Part shown: positions 27,401 through 40,617 of the stretch, one piece after another
How the letters are laid out: each line of letters begins with the position of its first letter
Numbering within the stretch: position 1 is the first letter of the stretch
From: Zhengitettix transpicula
Taxonomy: Eukaryota; Arthropoda; Insecta; Orthoptera; Tetrigidae
Assembly: GCA_037074705.1 (NCBI GenBank)
Contig: JAYJMR010000029.1
Span: forward strand, 124,001 to 188,000
Length of the DNA: 64,000 nucleotides
Direction of reading: 5' to 3'
Translations under genes and position numbers: made by a program
Notes under the pieces: generated by a model
Seen by the model: only the letters and a program-made list of their open reading frames with translations
The model's database searches: none
What the model was told of the DNA's origin: nothing

Positions 27401-28955
27401 ATCACATAAATTTACACGGAACAATACGGTAAATATTTTTGTTATTCATCAGTTAGACGTTGAAAATTATTTTAAATTGTCTCAAAAAAATCGTCCTAAT
27501 GTAGCGAAACTGTTTAAATTTGTTATGAAATCAGAATTCTGATACGTATAAAACTTTTCGAAATAATTTTCTTTATCGGAAATAGAAGTAGAGCCATTTT
27601 CTTAAAAAGTAATCGTATGATGTGGCTAAAAAGCTCGGAATGTTCGTTTCAAATGTAATTTTGAATAAAATAAAGTATGTTTTTTTTAGATATCACTACA
27701 GTTTTGCGATGTAATGCGTAATTATGACGATACTCTAAGCCTAGAGGTTACAAATAGCAGAATCGCAATGTATATGCAGAATCTGTACTTTATTAGCGAG
27801 ATATCAGTTAGATATGTTAACAGTGTACAAGATATCAATATATATATAATCACATAAATTTACGCAGAACAATACGCTAAATAATTTTGTTATTGATCAG
27901 TAAGAAGTTCAAAGTATTAAAAGTTTTCACAATAAATTCGTTTTAATGAAATGGAAATGCGTAAATTTTTTATGAAATCAGAAGTCTAATACGAATAAAA
28001 GTTTCGAAATATTTCTCTTTTTCAGGATTAGAAGTAGAGCCATTTTCTTAAAAATTATTTGTATGATGTGGCTAAAAAGCTCGGAATGTTCGTTTCAATT
28101 GTAATTTTGAATAAAATAAAGTATGTTTTTTTTATATATCTCGTCTGTTTTGCGATGTAATGCGTAATTATGACGATACTCCAAGAATAGAGGTTACAAA
28201 TAGCCGAATCACAATTCATATGCAGAATCTGTACTGTATTATCGAGATATCTGTTAGATATTTTAACAGTGTACAAGATATTGATATATTTTGAATCACA
28301 TAAATTTACACGGAACAATACGGTAAATATTTTTGTTATTCATCAGTTAGACGTTGAAAATTATTTTAAATTGTCTCAAAAAAATCGTCCTAATGTAGCG
28401 AAACTGTTTAAATTTGTTATGAAATCAGAATTCTGATACGTATAAAACTTTTCGAAATATTTTTCTTTATCGGAAATAGAAGTAGAGCCATTTTCTTAAA
28501 AAGTAATCGTATGATGTGGCTAAAAAGCTCGGAATGTTCGTTTCAAATGTAATTTTGAATAAAATAAAGTATTTTTTTTAGATATCTCTACAGTTTTGCG
28601 ATGTAATGCGTAATTATGACGATACTCTAAGCCTAGAGGTTACAAATAGCAGAATCGCAATGTATATGCAGAATCTGTACTTTATTAGCGAGATATCAGT
28701 TAGATATGTTAACAGTGTACAAGATATCAATATATATATAATCACATAAATTTACGCAGAACAATACGCTAAATAATTTTGTTATTGATCAGTAAGAAGT
28801 TCAAAAGTATTAAAAGTTTTCACAATAAATTCGTTTTAATGAAATGGAAATGCGTAAATTTTTTATGAAATCAGAAGTCTAATACGAATAAAAGTTTCGA
28901 AATATTTCTGTTTTTCAGGATTAGAAGTAGAGCCATTTTCTTAAAAATTATTTGT
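24480..28955 (+). repeat. Alternating A-B block, 10 monomers, larger-repeat copy 1
   Basis: Monomer starts: 24480 A2, 24928 B1, 25378 A2, 25827 B2s, 26273 A1, 26721 B1/B2s chimera, 27169 A1, 27617 B2s, 28063 A1, 28511 B2. The basic unit is an A-B dimer of about 896 bp, clearest at 26273 and 27169, which share gactatactcc and aaataattttc. The opening monomers (ctcataaaa, gaactctg, tagatgtagaatc) recur at 28,956, so a 10-monomer repeat of 4,476 bp overlies the dimer. Confidence 0.88.
26721..27168 (+). repeat. Chimeric monomer, B1 left on B2s right
   Basis: The left part has ctgttagatatg, the long (AT)n tract and acacagaac (B1, and the same cataatttt variant as 24,928). The right part has caaagtattaaaag, ttaatgaaatgg and aaaagtttcg (B2s). 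The switch lies between about 26,980 and 27,016, in a stretch where B1 and B2 are identical. Confidence 0.8.
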
Positions 28956-31900
28956 ATGATGTGGCTAAAAAGCTCGGAATGTTCGTTTCAATTGTAATTT
29001 TGAATAAAATAAAGTATGTTTTTTTTTATATATCTCTTCTGTTTTGCGATGTAATGCGTAATTATGACGATACTCCAAGAAAAGAGGTTACAAATTAGCC
29101 GAATCACAATTTATATGCAGAATCTGTACTGTATTATCGAGATATCTGTTAGATATTTTAACAGTGTACAAGATATCGATATATTTTGAATCACATAAAT
29201 TTACACGGAACAATACGGTAAATATTTTTGTTATTCATCAGTTAGACGTTAAAAATTATTTTAAATTGTCTCATAAAAATCGTCCTAATGTAGCGAAACT
29301 GTTTAAATTTGTTATGAAATCAGAACTCTGATACGTATAAAACTTTTCGAAATATTTTTCTTTATCGAAAATAGATGTAGAATCATTTTCTTAAAAAGTA
29401 ATCGTATGATGTGGCTAAAAAGCTCGGAATGTTGGTTTCAAATGTAATTTTGAATAAAATAAAGTATGTTTTTTTTAGATATCTCTACAGTTTTGCGATG
29501 TAATGCGTAATTATGACGATACTCTAAGCCTAGAGGTTACAAATAGCAGAATCGCAATGTATATGCAGAATCTGTACTTTATTAGCGAGATATCTGTTAG
29601 ATATGTTAACAGTGTACAAGATATCAATATATATATATAATCACATAAATTTACACTGAACAATACGCTAAATAATTTTGTTATTGATCAGTAAGAAGTT
29701 CAAAAATATTTAAAGTTTTCACAATAAATTCGTCTTAATGGAATGGAAATGCGTAAATTTTTTATGAAATCAGAAGTCTAATACGAATAAAACTTTTCGA
29801 AATATTTCTCTTTTTCAGGATTAGAAGTAGAGCCATTTTCTTAAAAATTATTTGTATGATGTGGCTAAAAAGCTCGGAATGTTCGTTTCAATTGTAATTT
29901 TGAATAAAATAAAGTATGTTTTTTTTATATATCTCTTCTGTTTTGCGATGTAATGCGTAATTATGACGATACTCCAAGAAAAGAGGTTACAAATTAGCCG
30001 AATCACAATTTATATGCAGAATCTGTACTGTATTATCGAGATATCTGTTAGATATTTTAACAGTGTACAAGATATCGATATATTTTGAATCACATAAATT
30101 TACACGGAACAATACGGTAAATATTTTTGTTATTCATCAGTTAGACGTTGAAAATTATTTTAAATTGTCTCAAAAAAATCGTCCTAATGTAGCGAAACTG
30201 TTTAAATTTGTTATGAAATCAGAACTCTGATACGTATAAAACTTTTCGAAATATTTTTCTTTATCGAAAATAGATGTAGAATCATTTTCTTAAAAAGTAA
30301 TCGTATGATGTGGCTAAAAAGCTCGGAATGTTCGTTTCAAATGTAATTTTGAATAAAATAAAGTATGTTTTTTTTAGATATCTCTACAGTTTTGCGATGT
30401 AATGCGTAATTATGACGATACTCTAAGCCTAGAGGTTACAAATAGCAGAATCGCAATGTATATGCAGAATCTGTACTTTATTAGCGAGATATCAGTTAGA
30501 TATGTTAACAGTGTACAAGATATCAATATATATATAATCACATAAATTTACGCAGAACAATACGCTAAATAATTTTGTTATTGATCAGTAAGAAGTTCAA
30601 AGTATTAAAAGTTTTCACAATAAATTCGTTTTAATGAAATGGAAATGCGTAAATTTTTTATGAAATCAGAAGTCTAATACGAATAAAAGTTTCGAAATAT
30701 TTCTCTTTTTCAGGATTAGAAGTAGAGCCATTTTCTTAAAAATTATTTGTATGATGTGGCTAAAAAGCTCGGAATGTTTGTTTCAATTGTAATTTTGAAT
30801 AAAATAAAGTATGTTTTTTTTATATATCTCTTCTGTTTTGCGATGTAATGCGTAATTATGACTATACTCCAAGAATGGAGGTTACAAATAGCCGAATCAC
30901 AATTTATATGCAGAATCTGTACTGTATTATCGAGATATCTGTTAGATATTTTAACAGTGTACAAGATATTGATATATTTTGAATCACATAAATTTACACG
31001 GAACAATACGGTAAATATTTTTGTTATTCATCAGTTAGACGTTGAAAATTATTTTAAATTGTCTCAAAAAAATCGTCCTAATGTAGCGAAACTGTTTAAA
31101 TTTGTTATGAAATCAGAATTCTGATACGTATAAAACTTTTCGAAATAATTTTCTTTATCGGAAATAGAAGTAGAGCCATTTTCTTAAAAAGTAATCGTAT
31201 GATGTGGCTAAAAAGCTCGGAATGTTCGTTTCAAATGTAATTTTGAATAAAATAAAGTATGTTTTTTTTAGATATCTCTACAGTTTAGCGATGTAATGCG
31301 TAATTATGACGATACTCTAAGCCTAGAGGTTACAAATAGCAGAATCGCAATGTATATGCAGAATCTGTACTTTATTAGCGAGATATCAGTTAGATATGTT
31401 AACAGTGTACAAGATATCAATATATATATAATCACATAAATTTACGCAGAACAATACGCTAAATAATTTTGTTATTGATCAGTAAGAAGTTCAAAGTATT
31501 AAAAGTTTTCACAATAAATTCGTTTTAATGAAATGGAAATGCGTAAATTTTTTATGAAATCAGAAGTCTAATACGAATAAAAGTTTCGAAATATTTCTCT
31601 TTTTCAGGATTAGAAGTAGAGCCATTTTCTTAAAAATTATTTGTATGATGTGGCTAAAAAGCTCGGAATGTTTGTTTCAATTGTAATTTTGAATAAAATA
31701 AAGTATGTTTTTTTTATATATCTCTTCTGTTTTGCGATGTAATGCGTAATTATGACTATACTCCAAGAATAGAGGTTACAAATAGCCGAATCACAATTTA
31801 TATGCAGAATCTGTACTGTATTATCGAGATATCTGTTAGATATTTTAACAGTGTACAAGATATCGATATATTTTGAATCACATAAATTTACACGGAACAA

Positions 31901-33438
31901 TACGGTAAATATTTTTGTTATTCATCAGTTAGACGTTGAAAATTATTTTAAATTGTCTCAAAAAAATCGTCCTAATGTAGCGAAACTGTTTAAATTTGTT
32001 ATGAAATCAGAACTCTGATACGTATAAAACTTTTCGAAATATTTTTCTTTATCGAAAATAGATGTAGAATCATTTTCTTAAAAAGTAATCGTATGATGTG
32101 GCTAAAAAGCTCGGAATGTTCGTTTCAAATGTAATTTTGAATAAAATAAAGTATGTTTTTTTTAGATATCTCTACAGTTTTGCGATGTAATGAGTAATTA
32201 TGACGATACTCTAAGCCTAGAGGTTACAAATAGCAGAATCGCAATGTATATGCAGAATCTGTACTTTATTAGCGAGATATCAGTTAGATATGTTAACAGT
32301 GTACAAGATATCAATATATATATAATCACATAAATTTACGCAGAACAATACGCTAAATAATTTTGTTATTGATCAGTAAGAAGTTCAAAGTATTAAAAGT
32401 TTTCACAATAAATTCGTTTTAATGAAATGGAAATGCGTAAATTATTTATGAAATCAGAAGTCTAATACGAATAAAAGTTTCGAAATATTTCTCTTTTTCA
32501 GTATTAGAAATAGAGCCATTTTCTTAAAAATTATTTGTATGATGTGGCTAAAAAGCTCGGAATGTTTGTTTCAATTGTAATTTTGAATAAAATAAAGTAT
32601 GTTTTTTTTATATATCTCTTCTGTTTTGCGATGTAATGCGTAATTATGACTATACTCCAAGAATAGAGGTTACAAATAGCCGAATCACAATTTATATGCA
32701 GAATCTGTACTGTATTATCGAGATATCTGTTAGATATTTTAACAGTGTACAAGATATCGATATATTTTGAATCACATAAATTTACACGGAACAATACGGT
32801 AAATATTTTTGTTATTCATCAGTTAGACGTTGAAAATTATTTTAAATTGTCTCAAAAAAATCGTCCTAATGTAGCGAAACTGTTTAAATTTGTTATGAAA
32901 TCAGAACTCTGATACGTATAAAACTTTTCGAAATATTTTTCTTTATCGAAAATAGATGTAGAATCATTTTCTTAAAAAGTAATCGTATGATGTGGCTAAA
33001 AAGCTCGGAATGTTCGTTTCAAATGTAATTTTGAATAAAATAAAGTATGTTTTTTTTTAGATATCTCTACAGTTTTGCGATTGTAATGCGTAATTATGAC
33101 GATACTCTAAGCCTAGAGGTTACAAATAGCAGAATCGCAATGTATATGCAGAATCTGTACTTTATTAGCGAGATATCTGTTAGATATGTTAACAGTGTAC
33201 AAGATATCAATATATATATATAATCACATAAATTTACACAGAACAATACGCTAAATAATTTTGTTATTGATCAGTAAGAAGTTCAAAATATTTAAAGTTT
33301 TCACAATAAATTCGTCTTAATGGAATGGAAATGCGTAAATTTTTTATGAAATCAGAAGTCTAATACGAATAAAAACTTTTCGAAATATTTCTCTTTTTCA
33401 GGATTAGAAGTAGAGCCATTTTCTTAAAAATTATTTGT
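28956..33438 (+). repeat. Alternating A-B block, 10 monomers, larger-repeat copy 2
   Basis: Monomer starts: 28956 A2, 29406 B1, 29856 A2, 30305 B2s, 30751 A1, 31199 B2s, 31645 A1 chimera, 32093 B2s, 32539 A1 chimera, 32987 B1. The first five positions match the preceding block; the second half differs. The dimers starting at 31645 and 32539 are 894 bp apart and share the same A1-left, A2-right composition. The A1 at 30,751 has gaatggagg instead of gaatagagg. Confidence 0.87.
31645..32092 (+). repeat. Chimeric monomer, A1 left on A2 right
   Basis: The left part is A1 (tttgtttcaattg, gactatactcc, agaatagagg, caaatagcc). The right part carries gatatcgat, gaactctg and the tagatgtagaatc tail of the A2 at 29,856. 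The switch lies between about 31,790 and 31,860. The same composition recurs 894 bp later at 32,539-32,986. Confidence 0.8.
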
Positions 33439-36400
33439 ATGATGTGGCTAAAAAGCTCGGAATGTTCGTTTCAATTGTAATTTTGAATAAAATAAAGTAT
33501 GTTTTTTTTTTTTATCTCTTCTGTTTTGCGATGTAATGCGTAATTATGACGATACTCCAAGAATAGAGGTTACAAATAGCCGGAATCACAATTTATATGC
33601 AGAATCTGTACTGTATTATCGAGATATCTGTTAGGATATTTTAACAGTGTACCAGATATTGATATATTTTGAATCACATAAATTTACACGGAACAATACG
33701 GTAAATATTTTTGTTATTCATCAGTTAGACGTTGAAAATTATTTTAAATTGTCCTCAAAAAAATCGTCCTAATGTAGCGAAACTGTTTAAATTTGTTATG
33801 AAATCAGAATTCTGATACGTATAAAACTTTTCGAAATATTTTTCTTTATCGGAAATAGAAGTAGAGCCATTTTCTTAAAAAGTAATCGTATGATGTGGCT
33901 AAAAAGCTCGGAATGTTAGTTTCAAATGTAATTTTGAATAAAATAAAGTATGTTTTTTTTATATATCTCTTCTGTTTTGCGATGTAATGCGTAATTATGA
34001 CGATACTCCAAGAAAAGAGGTTACAAATTAGCCGAATCACAATTTATATGCAGAATCTGTACTGTATTATCGAGATATCTGTTAGATATTTTAACAGTGT
34101 ACAAGATATCGATATATTTTGAATCACATAAATTTACACGGAACAATACGGTAAATATTTTTGTTATTCATCAGTTAGACGTTGAAAATTATTTTAAATT
34201 GTCTCAAAAAAATCGTCCTAATGTAGCGAAACTGTTTAAATTTGTTATGAAATCAGAATTCTGATACGTATAAAACTTTTCGAAATATTTTTCTTTATCG
34301 AAAATAGAAGTAGAATCATTTTCTTAAAAAGTAATCGTATGATGTGGCTAACAAGCTCGGAATGTTTGTTTCAAATGTAATTTTGAATAAAATAAAGTAT
34401 GTTTTTTTAGATATCTCTACAGTTTTGCGATGTAATGCGTAATTATGACGATACTCTAAGCCTAGAGGTTACAAATAGCAGAATCGCAATGTATATGCAG
34501 AATCTGTACTTTATTAGCGAGATATCTGTAAGATATGTTAACAGTGTACAAGATATCAATATATATATAATCACATAAATTTACACAGAACAATACGCTA
34601 AATAATTTTGTTATTGATCAGTAAGAAGTTCAAAAATATTTAAAGTTTTCACAATAAATTCGTCTTAATGGAATGGAAATGCGTAAATTTTTTATGAAAT
34701 CAGAAGTCTAATACGAATAAAACTTTTTGAAATATTTCTCTTTTTCAGGATGAGAAGTAGAGCCATTTTCTTAAAAATTATTTGTATGATGTGGCTAAAA
34801 AGCTCGGAATGTTCGTTTTCAATTGTAATTTTGAATAAAATAAAGTATGTTTTTTTTATATATCTCTTCTGTTTTGCGATGTAATGCGTAATTATGACGA
34901 TTACTCCAAGAATAGAGGTTACAAATAGCCGAATCACAATTTATATGCAGAATCTGTACTGTATTATCGAGATATCTGTTAGATATTTTAACAGTGTACA
35001 AGATGTCGATATATTTTGAATCACATAAATTTACACGGAACAATACGGTAAAATTTTTGTTATTCATCAGTTAGACGTTGAAAATTATTTTAAATTGTCT
35101 CAAAAAAATCGTCCTAATGTAGCGAAACTGTTTAAATTTTTTATGAAATCAGAATTCTGATACGTATAAAACTTTTCGAAATATTTTTCTTTATGGAAAA
35201 TAGGAGTAGAATCATTTTCTTAAAAGTAATCGTATGATGTGGCTAAAAGCTCGGAATGTTCGTTTCAAATGTAATTTTGAATAAAATAAAGTATGTTTTT
35301 TTTAGATATCTCTATAGTTTTGCGATGTAATGCGTAATTATGACGATACTCTAAGCCTAGAGGTTACAAATAGCAGAATCGCAATATATATGCAGAATCT
35401 GTACTTTATTAGCGAGATATCTGTTAGATATGTTAACAGTGTACAAGATATCAAAATATATATATAATCACATAAATTTACGCAGAACAATACGCTAAAT
35501 AATTTTGTTATTGATCAGTAAGAAGTTCAAAAGTATTAAAAGTTTTCACAATAAATTCGTTTTAATGAAATGGAAAATGCGTAAATTTTTTATGAAATCA
35601 GAAGTCTAATACGAATAAAAGTTTCGAAATATTTCTCTTTTTCAGGATTAGAAGTAGAGCCATTTTCTTAAAAATTATTTGTATGATGTGGCTAAAAAGC
35701 TCGGAATGTTCGTTTCAATTGTAATTTTGAATAAAATAAAGTATGTTTTTTTTATATATCTCTTCTGTTTTGCGATGTAATGCGTAATTATGACGATACT
35801 CCAAGAAAAGAGGTTACAAATTAGGCCGAATCACAATTTATATGCAGAATCTGTACTGTATTATCGAGATATCTGTTAGATATTTTAACAGTGTACAAGA
35901 TATCGATATATTTTGAATCACATAAATTTACACGGAACAATACGGTAAATATTTTTGTTATTCATCAGTTAGACGTTGAAAATTATTTTAAATTGTCTCA
36001 AAAAAATCGTCCTAATGTAGCGAAACTGTTTTAAATTTGTTATGAAATCAGAACTCTGATACGTATAAAACTTTTCGAAATATTTTTCTTTATCGAAAAT
36101 AGAAGTAGAATCATTTTCTTAAAAAGTAATCGTATGATGTGGCTAACAAGCTCGGAATGTTAATTTCAAATGTAATTTTGAATAAAATAAAGTATGTTTT
36201 TTTTAGATATCTCTACAGTTTTGCGATGTAATGCGTAGCTATGACGATACTCTAAGCCTAGAGGTTACAAATAGCAGAATCGCAATGTATATGCAGAATC
36301 TGTACTTTATTAGCGAGATATCTGTTAGATATGTTAACAGTGTACAAGATATCAATATATATATAATCACATAAATTTACACAGAACAATACGCTAAATA

Positions 36401-37479
36401 ATTTTGTTATTGATCAGTAAGAAGTTCAAAAATATTTAAAGTTTTCACAATAAATTCGTCTTAATGGAATGGAAATGCGTAAACTTTTTATGAAATCAGA
36501 AGTCTAATACGAATAAAACTTTTTGAAATATTTCTCTTTTTCAGGATGAGAAGTAGAGCCATTTTCTTAAAAAATTATTTGTATGATGTGGCTAAAAAGC
36601 TCGGAATGTTCGTTTCAATTGTAATTTTGAATAAAATAAAGTATGTTTTTTTTATATATCTCTTCTGTTTTGCGATGTAATGCGTAATTATGACGATACT
36701 CCAAGAATAGAGGTTACAAATAGCCGAATCACAATTTATATGCAGAATCTGTACTGTATTATCGAGATATCTGTTAGATATTTTAACAGTGTACAAGATA
36801 TTGATATATTTTGAATCACATAAATTTACACGGAACAATACGGTAAATATTTTTGTTATTCATCAGTTAGACGTTGAAAATTATTTTAAATTGTCTCAAA
36901 AAAATCGTCCTAATGTAGCGAAACTGTTTTAATTTGTTATGAAATCAGAATTCTGATACGTATAAAACTTTTCGAAATAATTTTCTTTATCGGAAATAGA
37001 AGTAGAGCCATTTTTCTTAAAAAGTAATCGTATGATGTGGCTAAAAAGCTCGGAATGTTCGTTTCAAATGTAATTTTGAATAAAATAAAGTATGTTTTTT
37101 TTTAGATATCTCTACAGTTTTGCGATGTAATGCGTAATTATGACGATACTCTAAGCCTAGAGGTTACAAATAGCAGAATCGCAATGTATATGCAGAATCT
37201 GTACTTTATTAGCGAGATATCTGTTAGATAATGTTAACAGTGTACAAGATATCAATATATATATAATCACATAAATTTACACAGAACAATACGCTAAATA
37301 ATTTTGTTATTGATCAGTAAGAAGTTCAAAATATTTAAAGTTTTCACAATAAATTCGTCTTAATGGAATGGAAATGCGTAAATTTTTTATGAAATCAGAA
37401 GTCTAATACGAATAAAACTTTTTGAAATATTTCTCTTTTTCAGGATGAGAAGTAGAGCCATTTTCTTAAAATTATTTGT
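33439..37479 (+). repeat. 9-monomer HOR (4,041 bp), indel-rich
   Basis: Monomer starts: 33439 A1, 33890 A2 (private ttagtttcaaatg), 34339 B1, 34786 A1, 35234 B2, 35683 A2, 36134 B1 (ttaatttcaaatg, gcgtagctatg), 36583 A1 (ctgttttaatttg), 37032 B1. The same order, minus two monomers, follows from 37,480. Single-base insertions and deletions are far denser here than elsewhere, for example near 33,081, 33,581, 33,633, 33,753, 34,815, 34,900, 35,050, 35,246, 35,824, 36,030, 37,012 and 37,230. Confidence 0.86.
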
Positions 37480-40400
37480 ATGATGTGGCTAAAAAGCTCG
37501 GAATGTTCGTTTCAATTGTAATTTTGAATAAATAAAGTATGTTTTTTTTTATATATCTCTTCTGTTTTGCGATGTAATGCGTAATTATGACGATACTCCA
37601 AGAATAGAGGTTACAAATAGCCGAATCACAATTTATATGCAGAATCTGTACTGTATTATCGAGATATCTGTTAGATATTTTAACAGTGTACAAGATATTG
37701 ATATATTTTGAATCACATAAATTTACACGGAACAATACGGTAAATATTTTTGTTATTCATCAGTTAGACGTTGAAAATTATTTTAAATTGTCTCAAAAAA
37801 ATCGTCCTAATGTAGCGAAACTGTTTAAATTTGTTATGAAATCAGAATTCTGATACGTATAAAACTTTTCGAAATATTTTTCTTTATCGGAAATAGAAGT
37901 AGAGCCATTTTCTTAAAAAGTAATCGTATGATGTGGCTAAAAAGCTCGGAATGTTAGTTTCAAATGTAATTTTGAATAAAATAAAGTATGTTTTTTTTTA
38001 TATATCTCTTCTGTTTTGCGATGTAATGCGTAATTATGACGATACTCCAAGAAAAGAGGTTACAAATTAGCCGAATCACAATTTATATGCAGAATCTGTA
38101 CTGTATTATCGAGATATCTGTTAGATATTTTAACAGTGTATAAGATATCGATATATTTTGAATCACATAAATTTACACGGAACAATACGGTAAATATTTT
38201 TGTTATTCATCAGTTAGACGTTGAAAATTATTTTAAATTGTCTCAAAAAAATCGTCCTAATGTAGCGAAACTGTTTAAATTTGTTATGAAATCAGAATTC
38301 TGATACGTATAAAACTTTTCGAAATATTTTTCTTTATCGAAAATAGAAGTAGAATCATTTTCTTAAAAAGTAATCGTATGATGTGGCTAACAAGCTCGGA
38401 ATGTTTGTTTCAAATGTAATTTTGAATAAAATAAAGTATGTTTTTTTAGATATCTCTACAGTTTTGCGATGTAATGCGTAATTATGACGATACTCTAAGC
38501 CTAGAGGTTACAAATAGCAGAATCGCAATGTATATGCAGAATCTGTACTTTATTAGCGAGATATCTGTTAGATATGTTAACAGTGTACAAGATATCAATA
38601 TATATATAATCACATAAATTTACACAGAACAATACGCTAAATAATTTTGTTATTGATCAGTAAGAAGTTCAAAAGTATTAAAAGTTTTCACAATAAATTC
38701 GTTTTAATGAAATGGAAATGCGTAAATTTTTTTATGAAATCAGAAGTCTAATACGAATAAAAGTTTCGAAATATTTCTCTTTTTCAGGATTAGAAGTAGA
38801 GCCATTTTCTTAAAAATTATTTGTATGATGTGGCTAAAAAGCTCGGAATGTTCGTTTCAATTGTAATTTTGAATAAAATAAAGTATGTTTTTTTTATATA
38901 ACTCTTCTGTTTTGCGATGTAATGCGTAATTATGACGATACTCCAAGAAAAGAGGTTACAAATTAGCCGATCACAATTTATATGCAGAATCTGTACTGTA
39001 ATTATCGAGATATCTGTTATGATATTTTAACAGTGTACAAGATATCGATATATTTTGAATCACATAATTTACACGGAACAATACGGTAAAATATTTTTGT
39101 TATTCATCAGTTAGACGTTGAAAATTATTTTAAATTGTCTCAAAAAAATCGTCCTAATGTAGCGAAACTGTTTAAATTTGTTATGAAATCAGAACTCTGA
39201 TACGTATAAAACTTTTCGAAATATTTTTCTTTATCGAAAATAGAAGTAGAATCATTTTCTTAAAAAGTAATCGTATGATGTGGCTACAAGCTCGGAATGT
39301 TAATTTCAATGTAATTTTGAATAAAATAAAGTATGTTTTTTTTAGATATCTCTACAGTTTTGCGATGTAATGCGTAGCTATGACGATACTCTAAGCCTAG
39401 AGGTTACAAATAGCAGAATCGCAATGTATATGCAGAATCTGTACTTTATTAGCGAGATATCTGTTAGATATGTTAACAGTGTACAAGATATCAATATATA
39501 TATAATCACATAAATTTACACAGAACAATACGCTAAATAATTTTGTTATTGATCAGTAAGAAGTTCAAAAATATTTAAAGTTTTCACAATAAATTCGTCT
39601 TAATGGAATGGAAATGCGTAAACTTTTTATGAAATCAGAAGTCTAATACGAATAAAACTTTTTGAAATATTTCTCTTTTTCAGGATGAGAAGTAGAGCCA
39701 TTTTCTTAAAAATTATTTGTATGATGTGGCTAAAAAGCTCGGAATGTTCGTTTCAATTGTAATTTTGAATAAAATAAAGTATGTTTTTTTTATATATCTC
39801 TTCTGTTTTGCGATGTAATGCGTAATTATGACGATACTCCAAGAATAGAGGTTACAAATAGCCGAATCACAATTTATATGCAGAATCTGTACTGTATTAT
39901 CGAGATATCTGTTAGATATTTTAACAGTGTACAAGATATTGATATATTTTGAATCACATAAATTTACACGGAACAATACGGTAAATATTTTTGTTATTCA
40001 TCAGTTAGACGTTGAAAATTATTTTAAATTGTCTCAAAAAAATCGTCCTAATGTAGCGAAACTGTTTTAATTTGTTATGAAATCAGAATTCTGATACGTA
40101 TAAAACTTTTCGAAATAATTTTCTTTATCGGAAATAGAAGTAGAGCCATTTTCTTAAAAAGTAATCGTATGATGTGGCTAAAAAGCTCGGAATGTTCGTT
40201 TCAAATGTAATTTTGAATAAAATAAAGTATGTTTTTTTTTAGATATCTCTACAGTTTTGCGATGTAATGCGTAATTATGACGATACTCTAAGCCTAGAGG
40301 TTACAAATAGCAGAATCGCAATGTATATGCAGAATCTGTACTTTATTAGCGAGATATCTGTTAGATATGTTAACAGTGTACAAGATATCAATATATATAT

Positions 40401-40617
40401 AATCACATAAATTTACACAGAACAATACGCTAAATAATTTTGTTATTGATCAGTAAGAAGTTCAAAAATATTTAAAGTTTTCACAATAAATTCGTCTTAA
40501 TGGAATGGAAATGCGTAAATTTTTTATGAAATCAGAAGTCTAATACGAATAAAACTTTTTGAAATATTTCTCTTTTTCAGGATTAGAAGTAGAGCCATTT
40601 TCTTAAAAATTATTTGT
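37480..40617 (+). repeat. 7-monomer version of the preceding 9-mer (3,138 bp)
   Basis: Monomer starts: 37480 A1, 37928 A2 (ttagtttcaaatg), 38378 B1/B2 chimera, 38825 A2, 39275 B1 (ttaatttcaa, gcgtagctatg), 39721 A1 (ctgttttaatttg), 40169 B1. Private variants align it with the 9-mer, except that one chimeric B at 38,378 replaces the B1-A1-B2 run at 34,339-35,682. Indels are dense up to about 39,310 and absent after that. Confidence 0.87.
38378..38824 (+). repeat. Chimeric monomer, B1 left on B2 right, two-monomer loss
   Basis: The left part matches B1 at 34,339 (ctaacaagctc, acacagaac) and the right part matches B2 at 35,234 (caaaagtattaaaag, aaaagtttcg). The A1 that separates those two monomers in the 9-mer is absent. 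The switch falls between about 38,625 and 38,668. It is the junction of an apparent 895-bp (two-monomer) deletion. Confidence 0.83.

Noticed and set aside
33581..33640. Telomere-like ttagg
   Set aside because: It appears only where a one-base insertion occurs (ttaggatattt) and never in tandem, so it is not telomeric repeat.
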